Assembly: GCA_944472155.2 (NCBI GenBank)
Contig: OX235277.1
Location: forward strand, 31,382,804-31,446,803
Direction: 5' to 3'
DNA from: Trichobilharzia szidati
Lineage: Eukaryota > Platyhelminthes > Trematoda > Strigeidida > Schistosomatidae
DNA: 64,000 nucleotides
The notes below the pieces were generated by a model. That model searched no databases and was not told where the DNA came from. It saw nothing but the letters and a program-made list of their open reading frames with translations. Within the stretch, counting starts at the first letter, position 1, and each line of letters starts with the position of its first letter. Shown here piece after piece: positions 20,701 through 32,649 of this stretch. The position numbers and the translations under genes were made by a program.

Positions 20701-21061
20701 TGTATATATATATATATATATATAGGGGGAATATGACCGAAAAGAGAACTATACAGTTTTCTATCTAATTTTCCTACAAATCTTAATCTCCCTGTGAACT
20801 TTTAAGAATTTATTTATTTTCTTTTACGTTCATCCCAAACCAGTCATCGATTTTACAAGTATATATATATATATATATACAGCAACAAATTTCACTCCCC
20901 ATTCTAAATATATACGTTCTTACAGAATGCAAAATGTGGTCACGAGATCACAAAAGTGAGATTTCATTGGTTGGTAGTGATAAATTGGGATAAATATCGA
21001 TTTAAATTTTAAATCAGACACAGAATTATATGTACATAAGTATAAGCCTCGTTTAGTCTGC
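20701..21061. other. No gene seen; (AT)n tracts
   Basis: (AT)n at 20702-20724 and 20858-20880; otherwise unassigned. Confidence 0.5.
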
Positions 21062-21172
21062 ACTAAGTTCACTCAAGAGGCGAGGGTGGGTGTGGGGAGA
21101 ATCAACCCCGTAAAAATGTCACCCCTACTACTGAAACTTCAAAGCTCAATCTTAAAGCCCTCGGAATGTCAA
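21062..21172 (+). repeat. SINE-G, 3' part
   Basis: GTGTGGGGAGAATCAACCCC, CTACTACTGAAACTTCAAAG, CTTAAAGCCCTCGGAATGTC: body and tail of SINE-G without the tRNA-like head. Confidence 0.55.
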
Positions 21173-21879
21173 GGTATATATATATCTTTAAGGCTATTTG
21201 GAAAAGTTAAAACAAGTTAGTTATATATCTTACAACACTAAAAAACATGAACTCATATTGGTGGAGAAAAACCTCTTATTTTTGCATCTAAAATTCGTTG
21301 GACACACCCCCAAGGCAGACTGCAGCCTAATATATCACCAAAGTGATAAAGTAGACATTCTACTCTAAACATCTGTTCCTATCCTTCAGAGGTCTTTCAA
21401 TGTACACACGAAAAGTAAGGGACAACTTACTTAATCCTAACACATCATTCATATACTGCTTCAACTATCTGTGCTGAACAAGTCATATAGAATGTACGAT
21501 AAGTTCGTTTATGAATACGAAGGCATTTGCTCGCCTGGTCTAGAAATTGTGAAAATTAGTTCAAAAATGATAAAACCCGTAACAGTTACTGGAAATATGA
21601 CTTCATACAAACTGTCATTGTACATATTGACGTTATGTGATACACACAAGAAGACTTTGTCATTTATTAAGAGCTGAAGCTAAAGCGATAGGATCAACCA
21701 AAAAGCATTCTGTTTCGCTAAACACCACTCTCCTCTGTTAGAATCCAGGAACTTAAAGGAAGACATTCCTTGTATTTTCACTTAGTTCTTCATCTCACAG
21801 CTATAGAGATTTACATCGAAATAACTTTTAAAGAGCTCTAGTATGCCAAAATAATGACTTCTTTATTGATACTGAATAT
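21173..21879. other. No gene seen
   Basis: A 68-codon frame at 21471-21677 has ordinary composition but no recognisable family, neighbours or splice context. Confidence 0.4.
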
Positions 21880-23072
21880 TGTCTCCAACACCATTCTGAT
21901 GGCTCCAATGGATGTGTCATCCGTACTTTCGTCTTCACTTTCTCAGTGTTCAACTTCAATTGTCGTCTATCTAAAGCTTCATTGAAAGCTTTCAATTTGA
22001 CCTTAACGCTTCCTTCCACTAGATAATGGTTTCAGCACACATCTGCTTCCCTTCTTCATTCACTATCCAGCAGGCTGCATTCATCAACACCTCCTTTATA
22101 TTTGCATGGAGTCTATCTGATTTTCGGTATATCTGTCTGGTGGAAATAACTTCTCCCTTCATTGTATATCCTTATACTTGAACACGCTGTCTCCAATCAC
22201 CAAATAGTTGAAGGCGCAGAGATTCACGAAGAGCTCAACCTTCTCATTTTATTTCACCCACAGCCTCCCGGTCCATGGTGACTTCCCTTACCGCATTGTC
22301 TGCTCACAGTCTCATCGTGATTCATATCATCCATTGGGATTTCGATGTCAGAGTATTGTTCACTACTGTTCGTAGAGAGTCGTCAGTGCAAGTCTTCCTT
22401 CTCCTCCAGTCAGTCTACGTTGTTTGCATCATTGTGTGTGTATGTCGCATTGGATAATTGTGACACTCCTACCTCTCGAGTTGAATCATGTTATGTTATG
22501 CTGTTATTCTGCAGGAGGTTGGCTCTCACTGCATAAGAGCCTTCGATACTCTTTGTGACATCATGATAGCCACTTGGTGAGTGCATTCATGATTGTCATA
22601 TCAATGATGGAAGTGGATCGTTGACTGTGTAGTTGACTGTTTTCACAGTTCACTTGCATTCCATCTGCTCTCACAGCTTCCTAGTACTTGTGTGTCATAT
22701 CTCTTCAACTCTTTTACAATCTGAACAGCCTTGACGGCCATCTTCAAAAATCTTGGTGACATTCTATGTGTATATTCTTGCCTTTACTTCCACCGGCAGA
22801 TGACTCATTGGCTGTTTGGTTTCGTGAAGGCCTTCTCCAGCTGTCATCATTTCGCCTCCACAATTCCAAAGGAAAGTAGACTTACTTTTATGTTTTCCGC
22901 TGCTGTAACTTTACCATATTGCATGTAAATCTTCAAAACAATCCTCATCATAATTTGCATGGACAAAATATTATGTCACATTAGAAATACAGGTTTGTAG
23001 TAGTGAATCGAGGAATGTTTCATGAATACTAACAATTAAATCAAGTAATTTTTCAATTTGGAATCCTATTCT
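21880..23072 (-). mobile_element. Degraded RTE 5' segment, copy 1 of 3
   Basis: The minus strand codes nuclease-like strings in broken frames: IPMDDMN, then LCAFNYLVIGDSV, then the VKLKAFNEALDRRQLKLNTE stretch, all matching the better nuclease copy at 56575-57340. It is near-identical but inverted to 35420-36620, and partly to 45990-46545. The body is already full of stops, yet the copies hardly differ. This means copying happened after decay. Confidence 0.75.
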
Positions 23073-23090
23073 CACAACTGCTGTGTACCG

Positions 23091-25400
23091 TAAAACCGAG
23101 GTGCCGCCTCATCCGAACTGATTGACGCAAGAAGACTGATTCCAACGAGCTCCGATTATGATGGAGAGCGAAAGGTACTTAAACGAAGACTAACAAAAAG
23201 TCTTCGCAAGGGCCGTGAACAGTGGTGGGCTACAAAAGCGAAAGAGATGGAAAAGGCATCGGCGATTGGCAACACCAGGCAACTCTTCAAACTCATCAGG
23301 GAAACAGGTGGTAAAAGGCAAATGATAAGCGAAACAATCTCTGAAAAAAATGGCACCATAATTAGCTCCCAGGATAGACGTCTGGAGCGCTGGAAAGAAC
23401 ACTATGAGGAGCAGTTTAATTGGCCTACAGCCGCACTTAACCTGCCGAACATCCAACACCTCCCTGAATGGGATATAGACACAGGTCCTCCGTCCTTAAC
23501 CGAGGTTACTAAAGCTGTCACCAATCTGAAGCAAGGCAAAGCAGCGGGACCTGATGGAATGACTCCAGAGGTATTTAAGTACGGTGGAGACAGTTTACTG
23601 TCTGCATTAACTGAGGTTCTAGACAGCGTCTGGGAATCAGAGGAAGTCCCATCGGGTTGGTGTAAGTCACTGATCATCCCGATATACAAGAAGGGAGACA
23701 AGTCTTCTTGTGATAATCACAGAGGGATTAGCTTGACTAATATAGTATCTAAAATCCTAGGCTCAATAATACTGCGTAGACTAAGTGGTGCTCGGGAGGC
23801 ACAAACACGTGAAAACCAGGCAGGTTTTAGGCCAGGAAGAGGGTGTGTTGATCATATCTTCACCCTTCCACAGATTCTAGAACATAGGCATTCCTACCGG
23901 CGTCCGACAATCATTATATTTCTTGACCTAAAGGCGGCATTCGATTCTGTCGACCGAGAGGTTCTCTGGCGATGCTTGGCTGTAAAGGGAATGCCGAGAA
24001 AATACATTGCACTGATCAAGGCACTCTACTCGTACTCATTCAGCCAGGTGAGGGCTTATGGCGAGTTGTCATCTGAAGTGGTGACGACTAGTGGCGTCCG
24101 TCAAGGATGCCCATTATCCCCATTCCTATTCAACTTCATCATAGACATATTAATGGACTAAACCCTAACACACTTCGGCGACTCAGGGATTGACTTGCTA
24201 CCAGGGAATAATCTCGTCGACTTAGAATTTGCGGACGATATAGTCCTTCTAGGCGAGGACGCCGACAAAATGCAGAGTCTACTGAACACCTTGAGCAACA
24301 ATCTTCGTATGTTTGGCATGCGATTCACCCCTGTAAAATGTAAGATGATGCTGCAGGATTGGACTTCACCGACTCCTAGATTAGAAATAGGAAGCGAAGT
24401 GGTAGAGCACGTTGACCGCTTCACTTACTTGGGAAGTACCATCAGCCCCAACGGGTTGATCTCCGACGAAATCTCAGGACGAATACAGAGGGCTATGTTC
24501 GCATATGCCAGTTTACGCCGTCTCTGGCGTAGACGCGATATCCGACTATCGACCAAAGGGCGTGTGTACTGCTCAACAGTCCGCTCCGTCCTCCTTTATG
24601 GCTGTGAGACCTGGCCACTGAGAGTGGAAGACATGAAAAGATTATCTGTGTTCGATCATAGGTGTCTGCGTTCTATCTCCCGTATGAAGTGGCATAATAA
24701 GGTGAGCATTATTGAGGTTAGGCGTCAAGTGCTAGGTAAGGCGGGGAAATCAGTCGATGAGACTGTGAAATTACATCGACTAAGATGGTTGGGACGTGTG
24801 TTACGTATGCCTAGTCATCGCCTTCCTCGACGGGCAATGTTAGCTGATATAGGGCCAGGCTGGAAAAGAGCTAGCGGCGGTCAAACGAAAACATGACACC
24901 AGTCAATGAAATCCACAACAGATAGTTTAAGCCACGTAGGAAGGTGTAGACTTCCTGGTTGGGGTCCTCGAGATGGTAAAAACCAATGGTTGGAAACAAT
25001 TGGTGACATGGCTCAAAATCGTTCTCAATGGCTGGCACAGATGCATCCACTCCTTGTGACTTATGATTTCCAATTAAACTGTTTTGTTCTCCGTTACTAC
25101 TATTCCTTTGTCTCACACCTCTGTTTACTGTCTATATTATGCATTTCTTCTACTTTCTTCTCTTGCTTTGTGTGCTACATGGAGTGTGGCGACTTCAACT
25201 GCCGCACATATGTGCAAAGTTCTATGTCGACAACCAACCGACCGACCGAGGTAAAACAGGTCGTTTAGATTTCAGTCGCCAGTGATATTGCTTTCTAATC
25301 TGTCCCAATTTCTTTAGTTTATTTTATGTCGTTTTGATTCAGTAAATAAAGATTCGCTGGTTCACTTTTGTCTCCAGCTAACTATATTACTTTACTTCTA
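23091..25400 (+). mobile_element. RTE-clade LINE, second family, 5' truncated
   Basis: Directly follows the previous segment. It contains the RT of 23094-25074 and a 3' region to about 25400 with an AATAAA at 25345-25350. The nuclease half is missing. No convincing target duplication was found. Confidence 0.8.
23094..25074 (+). pseudogene. RTE reverse transcriptase with two in-frame stops
   Basis: One frame throughout. It opens with SSELIDARRLIPTSSDYDGE and GREQWWATKAKEMEKASAIG, then GKAAGPDGMTPEVFKYGG, SLIIPIYKKGDKSSCDNHRG, NQAGFRPGRGCVDHIFTL, FLDLKAAFDSVDREVL (motif A), TSGVRQGCPLSPFLFNFIID (motif B), TAA at 24159-24161, LEFADDIVLLGEDADKM (motif C), FTYLGSTISPNGLISDEISG, VLLYGCETWPLRVEDMKRL, RWLGRVLRMPSHRLPRR, GGQTKT, TGA at 24894-24896 (TGG Trp in related copies as I recall them), then HVGRCRLPGWGPRDGKNQWL. 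All catalytic Asp remain, so the copy is young. The frame was probably continuous before these two point changes. Confidence 0.88.
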
Positions 25401-26004
25401 CCCTGTTTCACCCTACTATGTGATTACATGCATGTGAAAGTATTGAATTGAACAAAATTTCTTCTAAACTATATAACTAAGTGGAGTCAAAGGTTCTAAA
25501 CTGAGCTAAATTCTTATGTTTCATAATTTAACTGATCCTGACCAACCAGTTTGATCTATGCAATTGACTTTAGAGTCAAGATATTGGCATTTAGTAAATG
25601 ACATTAGTTTTGCCCATTGAATCTTTTGAGTCATTAAACCGATAGAGTTTATCCACTTCATTCCAATTTCAGAATAAAATTTACAAAAATGTCAATGGGT
25701 TGACAATGGAATCACTGATTTCCGCAGGAATAACAGACATATTTATGCTTTAGAAGCATCTATTTTACATTTATATTAATGGGTAGTGAATGTGAATGTC
25801 ACACGCTGATAGGTACTCAGACTTAGATTTATCCCACCCAAAATTCGTAAAAGTCGGTTTAGTTACATGTTTATACAGTTGTACCACCAACCTCAGTATC
25901 CTTACACACAATAATTATAGCTTGATATAGCCTGATACATAAAAACTCCGTTTGGGGTAAATAAGTGCTCTGACAGCTGAAAGATTAAATGATGTAAACG
26001 AATT
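25401..26004. other. No feature seen
   Basis: AT-rich unassigned sequence. Confidence 0.45.
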
Positions 26005-26865
26005 AGTATTACTATTCCTTTAGGTTCTGAGTGAAACATATACCTTCAGCAGTATATTTCCATTTTACCCTCTTCTACAAAGTCCCCTTTAGCTGGCTCC
26101 ACAATTGCTTACTGGCTCTCAACTCCTCACAAAATCTCCTCTGTATGATCCTGGGAATTATGCACAACTCGTCGCTTCACACTCGGATTCCACTCGAGGA
26201 TTTGTGTGACGTGCCATGTCACTCGATGGTCTTCTCAGGTCATGTCTAATCTACCTTCATTTCATTATGCACATTTGTTGGGCAATAGGTTCTTGATCAG
26301 TACGTTTCCAGAAGTCCTTGTTGCTTATCCCTTCTCTCCGGTTATTTGATCTTCATTTGCGCATAGAAGTGGACAGCAGTTGATAAAAGTTTTAGGCCTG
26401 TTGAAAATGTTTTTGGTCACGCGCGAAATCACTGAACCATATGGAATCATTAACTGAACATAAGTGTTGAAAATCCTAATCTTATTCTTTTTGCTGAGTG
26501 CAACAGACTTCCACACTGATTTTAGATTAATGTCTGTATTGCTTTTCAATCTCGTCTTTGACATTCTTATGATTCATGAAGTCTATTGTTGAACAGATGT
26601 TATATAGATAAGTGAAAGAAGTGACCTCCTTTAGGTTTCACCCGTTGATGGTGATTGGTGCTCTTCATCACTCCTTTCTTCTTCTTGTTCACTTGACGTC
26701 CCGTCTTCATTGCTTCTCCTGTAAACTTCTTGGTTTTCGCCTGTAGATCTCAGAATATGTATAAAATTAGATCTAAGTTGTCGGCAAATTCCAGATCCTC
26801 TAAATCTTATCTTCTCGCTCTCCACCATCTGGTGCGTAATCCGGTTCAGGTAAAGATGAATGATG
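26005..26865 (-). mobile_element. RTE-clade LINE, 3' fragment
   Basis: The left edge carries the 3' signature (ATTACTATTCCTTTAGGTTC). The minus strand codes SKKNKIRIFNTYVQLMIPYG and NIFNRPKTFINCCPL in the C-terminal domain, and the upstream end near 26800 corresponds to the LEDLEFADNL-like motif C, already decayed. Confidence 0.72.
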
Positions 26866-28039
26866 GTTACCGGACGGGTAATTATTGTAATTAGCAAGGT
26901 CCCTCGACTGTGTTTCTATCTTTATTTTACGATAGACGTTATTCTGTGCCGGAAAATACACAAATTACAGTATACCGTCTACTAATCAATATGCCTTTAT
27001 TCAGATGTGTTTTCTAGATACCAAGGTAGTCACCATTTTGTAAATGGCACAAATATTTGTTGTTGTCCCTCCCTATCATGCTAACTATCTAGTAGTGACT
27101 TTAAACACTGACTAAAATCTATACAATGCAGTAATGATACGAATCTCACTTTAACTGTTTGGTGAATAATATCAAATATTCAGATTTCAGTCGTATGCAC
27201 AATACACAAAGATACTGTCATCTCCCTCCCTACCCCCCCCACACACACACGATTACACTAGACAAATATGTTGTTAACATAGTGTGATGAAGCAGCACGC
27301 TTGATTTCCATAAATTTAAATAAACACACAAATTTTTAGAAATTATATGGCCAGTATTGAGATTTGGCTGATATCACTTTTTGTATAAATCGATGTATTA
27401 AATAATGGTGCGTTCAATTTTCAATGGAGGTAATTTGATTTGATTTTTAAACACACACATTTCCTTTAAGAGGTTAATTGTATGTACTTTTTTAGGTTAT
27501 TCGGGGGGGGGGGTTGGTTTATATATATATGCATAATAAAAGTTTTTACGTGTTCTTTTTTTCAAATCTTACTTGAATACCCACAAAACACTTTTCAAAT
27601 TGATTTTCTGCTTACAATGTTTTTTCTGCTAATTTTGAAAACATCTTTCTTTTTGACAGTATCTTTAGGTTGATATATTGGTTGGTTACTTTCTGGTGTA
27701 CAATTCACTTAAGTGAAATTACCTTTGAACCACTCACACTTAACAGTATACATGTTTATATTGATTTAATTGACTGCATTTAAAAATAGGAAAGATAAAC
27801 CGCTAAAATAAAGTACATCAACATGATGGATGTAGTGTTCTACTACGGATTATCATCTGTCAGGCACTGAGGTCAACCAACAACAACAACAGGTGATAGG
27901 CTGAATGGTTTCATTAGAAATGTGGTGAGTTTGCTGGGATCACAGAAAGGAATATTTTGCACTATTGTTAAAAAAGACAGAATACGTTACTAAATGTTTT
28001 ATGTGTAATTTTCAAAAGTTTGTAGGGATTTGATTGGTT
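26866..28039. other. No gene seen; homopolymer and AT-rich
   Basis: C-run plus (CA)n at 27232-27252 and a G-run at 27504-27514. No transposon or exon was recognised. Confidence 0.5.
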
Positions 28040-28372
28040 TTAGTCTTGTCAACGGATTGCTATCAATTGGAGAACCACTGAAAACCAGCGGGTAGGGATC
28101 GAATAGCTATTCTGTCCTAGTTGGGAACTGTTCATCAATACGCCACCCAACAAGGATCGAATTCGGTGCTTTCATTTTCCGAGTCCAAGCTTGCTATCCA
28201 TTCAGTAACTTTTGCTGGAATTCAATGACTCATGAATTCTAACTTCTGTCGATATAACGCTATATGACGCGACCATCAATCAGTACCATGGGTGAATAAT
28301 TGTTCTATTACCTGACTTGGTGGACCCCACGGGTTACGACTTCATACTAGAACTCCAGGCAATTTAGATAGA
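28040..28372 (-). repeat. SINE-B, full length
   Basis: Minus strand order: head CCTGGAGTTCTAGTATGAAG, GTGGGGTCCACCAAGTC, GACAGAAGTTAGAATTCATG, tRNA-like middle with B-box-like ATTCGATCC, hammerhead (TTGATGAACAGTTCCCAAC, TAGGAC, then AGAATAGC with GAAAC changed), tail GCTGGTTTTCAGTGGTTCTC. Confidence 0.7.
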
Positions 28373-28795
28373 TAAAGAATGATTATTATATGTATAGTTG
28401 TGTGCTCCGTGAGGTTGCAACATTACCATCACCCATATATATTTCCAGTTCTTCAAGGCTTCTGAGATTTACTGATGCTATGACACCCTTCAATGTTAGT
28501 ACGAAGTTTTCTGCTAACCGATCAGTCTATGGATTAATCTGAATTGTACGTCGACGATGGCAACCGATGGCTTGAAGCCAGTGGTTGAAGTTTCTTTTGT
28601 TGAGTGAAATGAGTCCTATTACCAGTCATTAAGATAATAGGGATTACTTAGGATTATTTATAAGTATTATTTTTGACCATCTGGAAAAAGCGAATTAGTC
28701 CAGTGTTCAATTCTACAGCGCATTATTACTTCTCGTCACGTAGAGTTAGCAGACACTACATTCAGAGGCACATAAAAGTATGACAAAGTCGTTCC
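28373..28795. other. No feature seen
   Basis: No recognised family. Confidence 0.4.
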
Positions 28796-28882
28796 AAGTG
28801 GAATTTGTGGATTCAACAACATATCTCCACTTTGTTCTATTCTCGTCCGTCCTCTTCAGTTGGGTCCAAGACTCCACATGGT
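28796..28882 (-). mobile_element. Out-of-place RTE 3' fragment
   Basis: An 87-base copy of 11356-11442 (and 30069-30155), sitting just before the second copy of the 2-kb block. ACTCCACATG occurs at 28871-28880 and again at 28884-28893 across the junction. Confidence 0.8.
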
Positions 28883-28979
28883 CACTCCACATGCATGGAC
28901 CACCGGATTCCGTCGTAGTCGCTCAGTGGCCTTATAAACTGAAGGTCCCGAGCTAGATTTCTGGCGGATGAGGTAATGG

Positions 28980-29036
28980 GTGCCTATTGATGAACAGTGC
29001 CAAAAAAGGACGAAACAGTTGTCCAGAGCTCCCTGT
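28980..29036 (+). ncRNA. Hammerhead ribozyme core in SINE-B
   Basis: TTGATGAACAGTGCC, A-run loop, GGACGAAACAGTTGTCCAG. Conserved GA, GAAA and the GTC cleavage side are present; stem II GTGCC/GGAC has one mismatch. Confidence 0.55.
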
Positions 29037-29679
29037 TGATTTTCAATGGTTCCCTAAGTGAAGTTAGTTCCTGATCAATCTTGAAATATACAAGGGGCTT
29101 TTTAGTAGATAGACATTGATATCTTGTTTGTATATAAAGAGGAATCAATTAACCAAACGTTTCTGATTCTATTAACATTCTAAACGTCACTAGAAATTCC
29201 TTGAGTGGTGTTCGCTAGGCACTGAGACTGTAGAGTACGTCTCTGTTCATTCGTCTGAGAAGTCAGCTAGACCTACCCGCTCCCTTTGTCTGACAGACTC
29301 AAGTCAGACAAAGGAAATGCAACAGTAGTATTCACAAAATCAGACAAAGGAAATGCAACTACCTGCTCCCTCTTGTGTAAGAATGTACTCAGTGAGATTC
29401 TAACCCAGCAATCATTTCCTTCAAAAGCCAAAGAGTTTTTCACCGGACCCATAAGCCATAAGACACATGTCTTGTGAAATGCATGTGATTTGAAATTATT
29501 CATTCCCAATAAAGTCTTCCCTCAGATACCTCAGAGTTGAAATAATCAGTCTCGCAATGTATCATTCTCATGTAACTACCAAAGTGTTAACCATCACGAT
29601 TTACCTCTATTATATCTGATCCATTTTTTTATAAAAATTAATTGGCTGAGGAGACATTCAGACATATCTATATTGTTTT

Positions 29680-29857
29680 ATTATAACTTGATTCCACACC
29701 GTACTTTCGGTACAAGTATGGAATTTTAAGCATGTGATGTCGGTAGCCAAAATTTCGCAGGCTGACCATTGATATCAGGTGTGAGTTGGTCGAACCCCGA
29801 ACCATGTTCATGGTGGGCGAGAGTTCTAACCGCTGTGCCACCGACGCACTTACATAA
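29680..29857 (-). repeat. SINE-A copy in the duplicated block
   Basis: Same insertion as 10965-11145. B-box region is slightly better kept here (GTCGAACCCCGAACC on the plus strand). Confidence 0.78.
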
Positions 29858-30049
29858 CTGGTTTGTTTATTTCAAATCGGACTCAGGTGACGGATGAATT
29901 TTGGAAACAATTTCCAATCTGCATACAAATCACGAAAATCAAATAACACTATCTTGTAACAACTTTAAAATTAATTATTTCAAATGAGAATGAAGTTTAC
30001 ACATTCTTTCTTTTTGGAGTGTTTCTAAACTAAACACCTTCAGTTGTTT

Positions 30050-31470
30050 ATCATTATTCCCTTGGGTTCCGAGTGGAATTTGTGGATTCAACAACATATC
30101 TCCACTTTGTTCTATTCTCGTCCGTCCTCTTCAGTTGGGTCCAAGACTCCACATAATCTCTCGTCTCCTCCTCCTCCTCCTCACAAGATCCCCTCCATGT
30201 CATCCTCGCACCGATGACCCACTCGTCACTTCCCAATCGAATTCAACTCGAGCAATGGACACCATTGCGCGTGATGTCATTTGGTGGTCTCCTCAACCTA
30301 TACCCTAGCCATCTCCATTTCCTCTTACATATTTGTTGACCAATAGGCTCTTGGGTGGTTTCTTCATCGCCAGAGTTTCTTGTCACTAATTATTTCTCGC
30401 TGGCCTTTTGATCTTCAGTATGGATCCAGCAAAGTGGGCAGCTGTTGATAGAAGTCTGCAACCTGTTGGAAATCCTTTTCGTGACACGCTCACCGTTTCT
30501 CTGACTCATATCAAAGCAGTGACTGACTGGCTTCACATTTGTGTCGAACAGAATCCGAATCTTGTTCTTTACGCTGACTGAGAGCAGAAGATTTCCAAAC
30601 TGATTTCAATCTGATGAAGATGTATCTCCCCTTTTCGAGACTGGCTGGCTGAATTTGACGTCTTCATCCGTGTCTGTGGTTGAAACCGTGCTTCCTGGCG
30701 AGATATGTGAAGCCGGGAAGTAACTTCTATCAAATCTCTCGCGTTGATGGTGATTGGTGATGGTTGTTGTTGCTGTTGTTGTCGCTGCTGCTGCTGTTCG
30801 TTGGTTATCTTCATCACCTCCATCTTCTCTGTGTTGGCTTGGAGTCCTGTCTTCGCTGCCTGCCTCTCTTCTTCAGCCAGTTTGCTGGTTTTCGCTCGTA
30901 AGACTTAGAGTTTGGGTTATAGTAGACATATATCATCCACACTCGAAGTCCAGATCTACTAGATTTTTCTTATGCATCAGCGCAGCGTGTTCCTATCTTC
31001 TGACTCCCATGCACACTCTGATGCATAATCCAGTCCGCCACAATTAAGAATGTCATCGGTGATTATAGGCACCCTGTCTCCAATTCGAACGCCTCCCTGA
31101 GTTTTCCTTTGTGGGTCACCTAGCTCGTGGCATTGTCATGTAGCCAGCTGTTGAATGAGGTTGACAATGATTTGGGCACTGCATGCTGTAGTGTTGAAGC
31201 AGTTTCTAAATCACTTCCAGGTCAATGCTTTCGAAGGTATTTTCGAGGTCAATGAAGGAAGTTAAGGTACGGGTTTGACTGACATTCTATGCTTTGTTCG
31301 ATGACGATGCGTATAATTGTAATTAGATGAACACATGATTTGGCTTTCCTGAATCCAGTTTGTTCGGGTGTGTCGGAGTTCTGTATCCAGTGCATCTTTT
31401 ACTCTATGCAGGATGATGTGACCTAATATTTTACTTGGCGTGGACAAGAGCATTATTCCACACGAGAAAT
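30050..31470 (-). mobile_element. RTE-clade LINE, RT and 3' end, decayed
   Basis: 3' signature at 30055-30075 (ATTCCCTTGGGTTCCGAG). The minus strand then has the glutamine-rich run with PSPITINA, degraded motif C (about 30940-30960), WIM-like, motif B region (about 31080), and motif A at about 31240 with the CTTCCTTC frameshift shared with the copies at 54.6 and 62.3 kb. The 5' end stops near 31470 around ILGHIILHRVKDALDTELR. Many stops, so it is old. Confidence 0.78.
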
Positions 31471-31660
31471 TAATCTAATCCCCCAACAAAATCTAAAATC
31501 TACATAACATTATCCTGTCCATTAGTAGTTACAATATAGATGTCCTGAGGCTCTAATAACAAATCGTGGCCAGAGGGCTCCAAAATGTTATGTTTTAATC
31601 GGATGCTCACCAAAGGAATAATACCTCCACACCGAAGCATACTTCTGTTTACAATATAGA

Positions 31661-31852
31661 GCGTCGGTGGCATGGAGGTTAGGACTCTAGCCGACCATGC
31701 ACATGGTCCTAGGTTCGATACCCTGCCGACGCACACCCGATATCTATGGTCGGCCTGCGAAATTCGGGCTACCGATATCCGTGCTGAAAATTCCATAATT
31801 GTACTGAAAATACGGTGTGGCATCAAGCTGTCACCAAAAAAAAGAAAAAAAA
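31661..31852 (+). repeat. SINE-A, full length
   Basis: Begins GCGTCGGTGGCATGGAGGTT (A-box side), has GTCCTAGGTTCGATACCCTG (B box), closes the tRNA-like part with GCCGACGCAC, then CGATATCTATGGTCGGCC, GCTGAAAATTCCATAATTG and an A-rich end. The head folds as a tRNA-like arm because GCGTCGG pairs with CCGACGC. Confidence 0.8.
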
Positions 31853-32564
31853 TCCTTCTTGTATAGAATTTTTAAGCAAGACGCCAATGGACGCTACATC
31901 ACTTCAAATAATAATGTTTTACTTACTTACCGCACTTTATCCCCTACTATGATGTTCGGCAGTGAGCGGATTGCCTGTGATTATCTCCTGTTATAAATTG
32001 GAGAACGAGGTTTTAGCGAATACCTATTTGCTGTGACTTTGTGACTAGGCTTCACAATTACATAATGAAATTAAACAGTATAGATATCTGATACCAGTGT
32101 AGTTAATTTACAGAAAGATTCACAGTGTGACAATCTTCAGGTGAGATTCTGATTTTGACAGAAATATTCAAATGACATATTTCCGCAACATCCTCTTAAT
32201 TTGTTGATGAGAATGAGGGTCGATAATTTTGAGCTAGTACTCATACTACTTATAAGTAAACAAGGTCAGAATCCTAATTAACTTTTTTTGAATGAATAGA
32301 CTTATTGCAGATTAAAATACGTAAAGGAAATGAACACTAATGACTTTTAAATTTGGATTAGATTGGTCTTTGGAGCGTAATTAATAGTGACTCAAACGTG
32401 GTCAATGATAACTGTCAATGAACTTTTCAAAACAGTCTACACACTAGGTGAGGCATCAGTTTGATACGCATAGTGTTGGTTTGCATGGATTCGATTTGTT
32501 GCAGGTTTAATCATCATCCATTTACTGGGACGACGAAATCTAACTTTTGCAGACTAGCAACATG
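31853..32564. other. No gene seen
   Basis: AT-rich. Nothing recognised apart from the approach to a SINE-B head. Confidence 0.4.
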
Positions 32565-32645
32565 TAGCGCAAACGCCGGCTAATGTCACAGGCGAGTAAC
32601 TGCCCTCCTACCCCAGTTGGTTGACCCCACTGACTACTCCTCATC
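32565..32645 (-). repeat. SINE-B head fragment
   Basis: Plus-strand GCCGGCTAATGTCACAGGCG, then AGTTGGTTGACCCCACTGAC, which is the reverse of the SINE-B 5' half and is also seen at 40560-40640. Confidence 0.55.
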
Positions 32646-32649
32646 AATA

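Larger units (their letters stand above)
28891..30905 (+). repeat. 2-kb direct duplication, copy 2
   Basis: Starts mid-SINE-B at ATGCATGGACCACCGGATTC and matches 10166-12205 to near 30905, where the two RTE sequences drift apart. Here the RTE continues another 560 bases upstream, so this copy has the more complete LINE and copy 1 the more complete SINE-B. Confidence 0.93.

Noticed and set aside
22275..22457. A 60-codon frame found unchanged at three loci (also 36036-36218 and 46268-46450)
   Set aside because: It is antisense to the nuclease region of a degraded RTE, and is repeated only because the DNA segment is duplicated. It contains low-complexity VCIIVCVC and has no other support.
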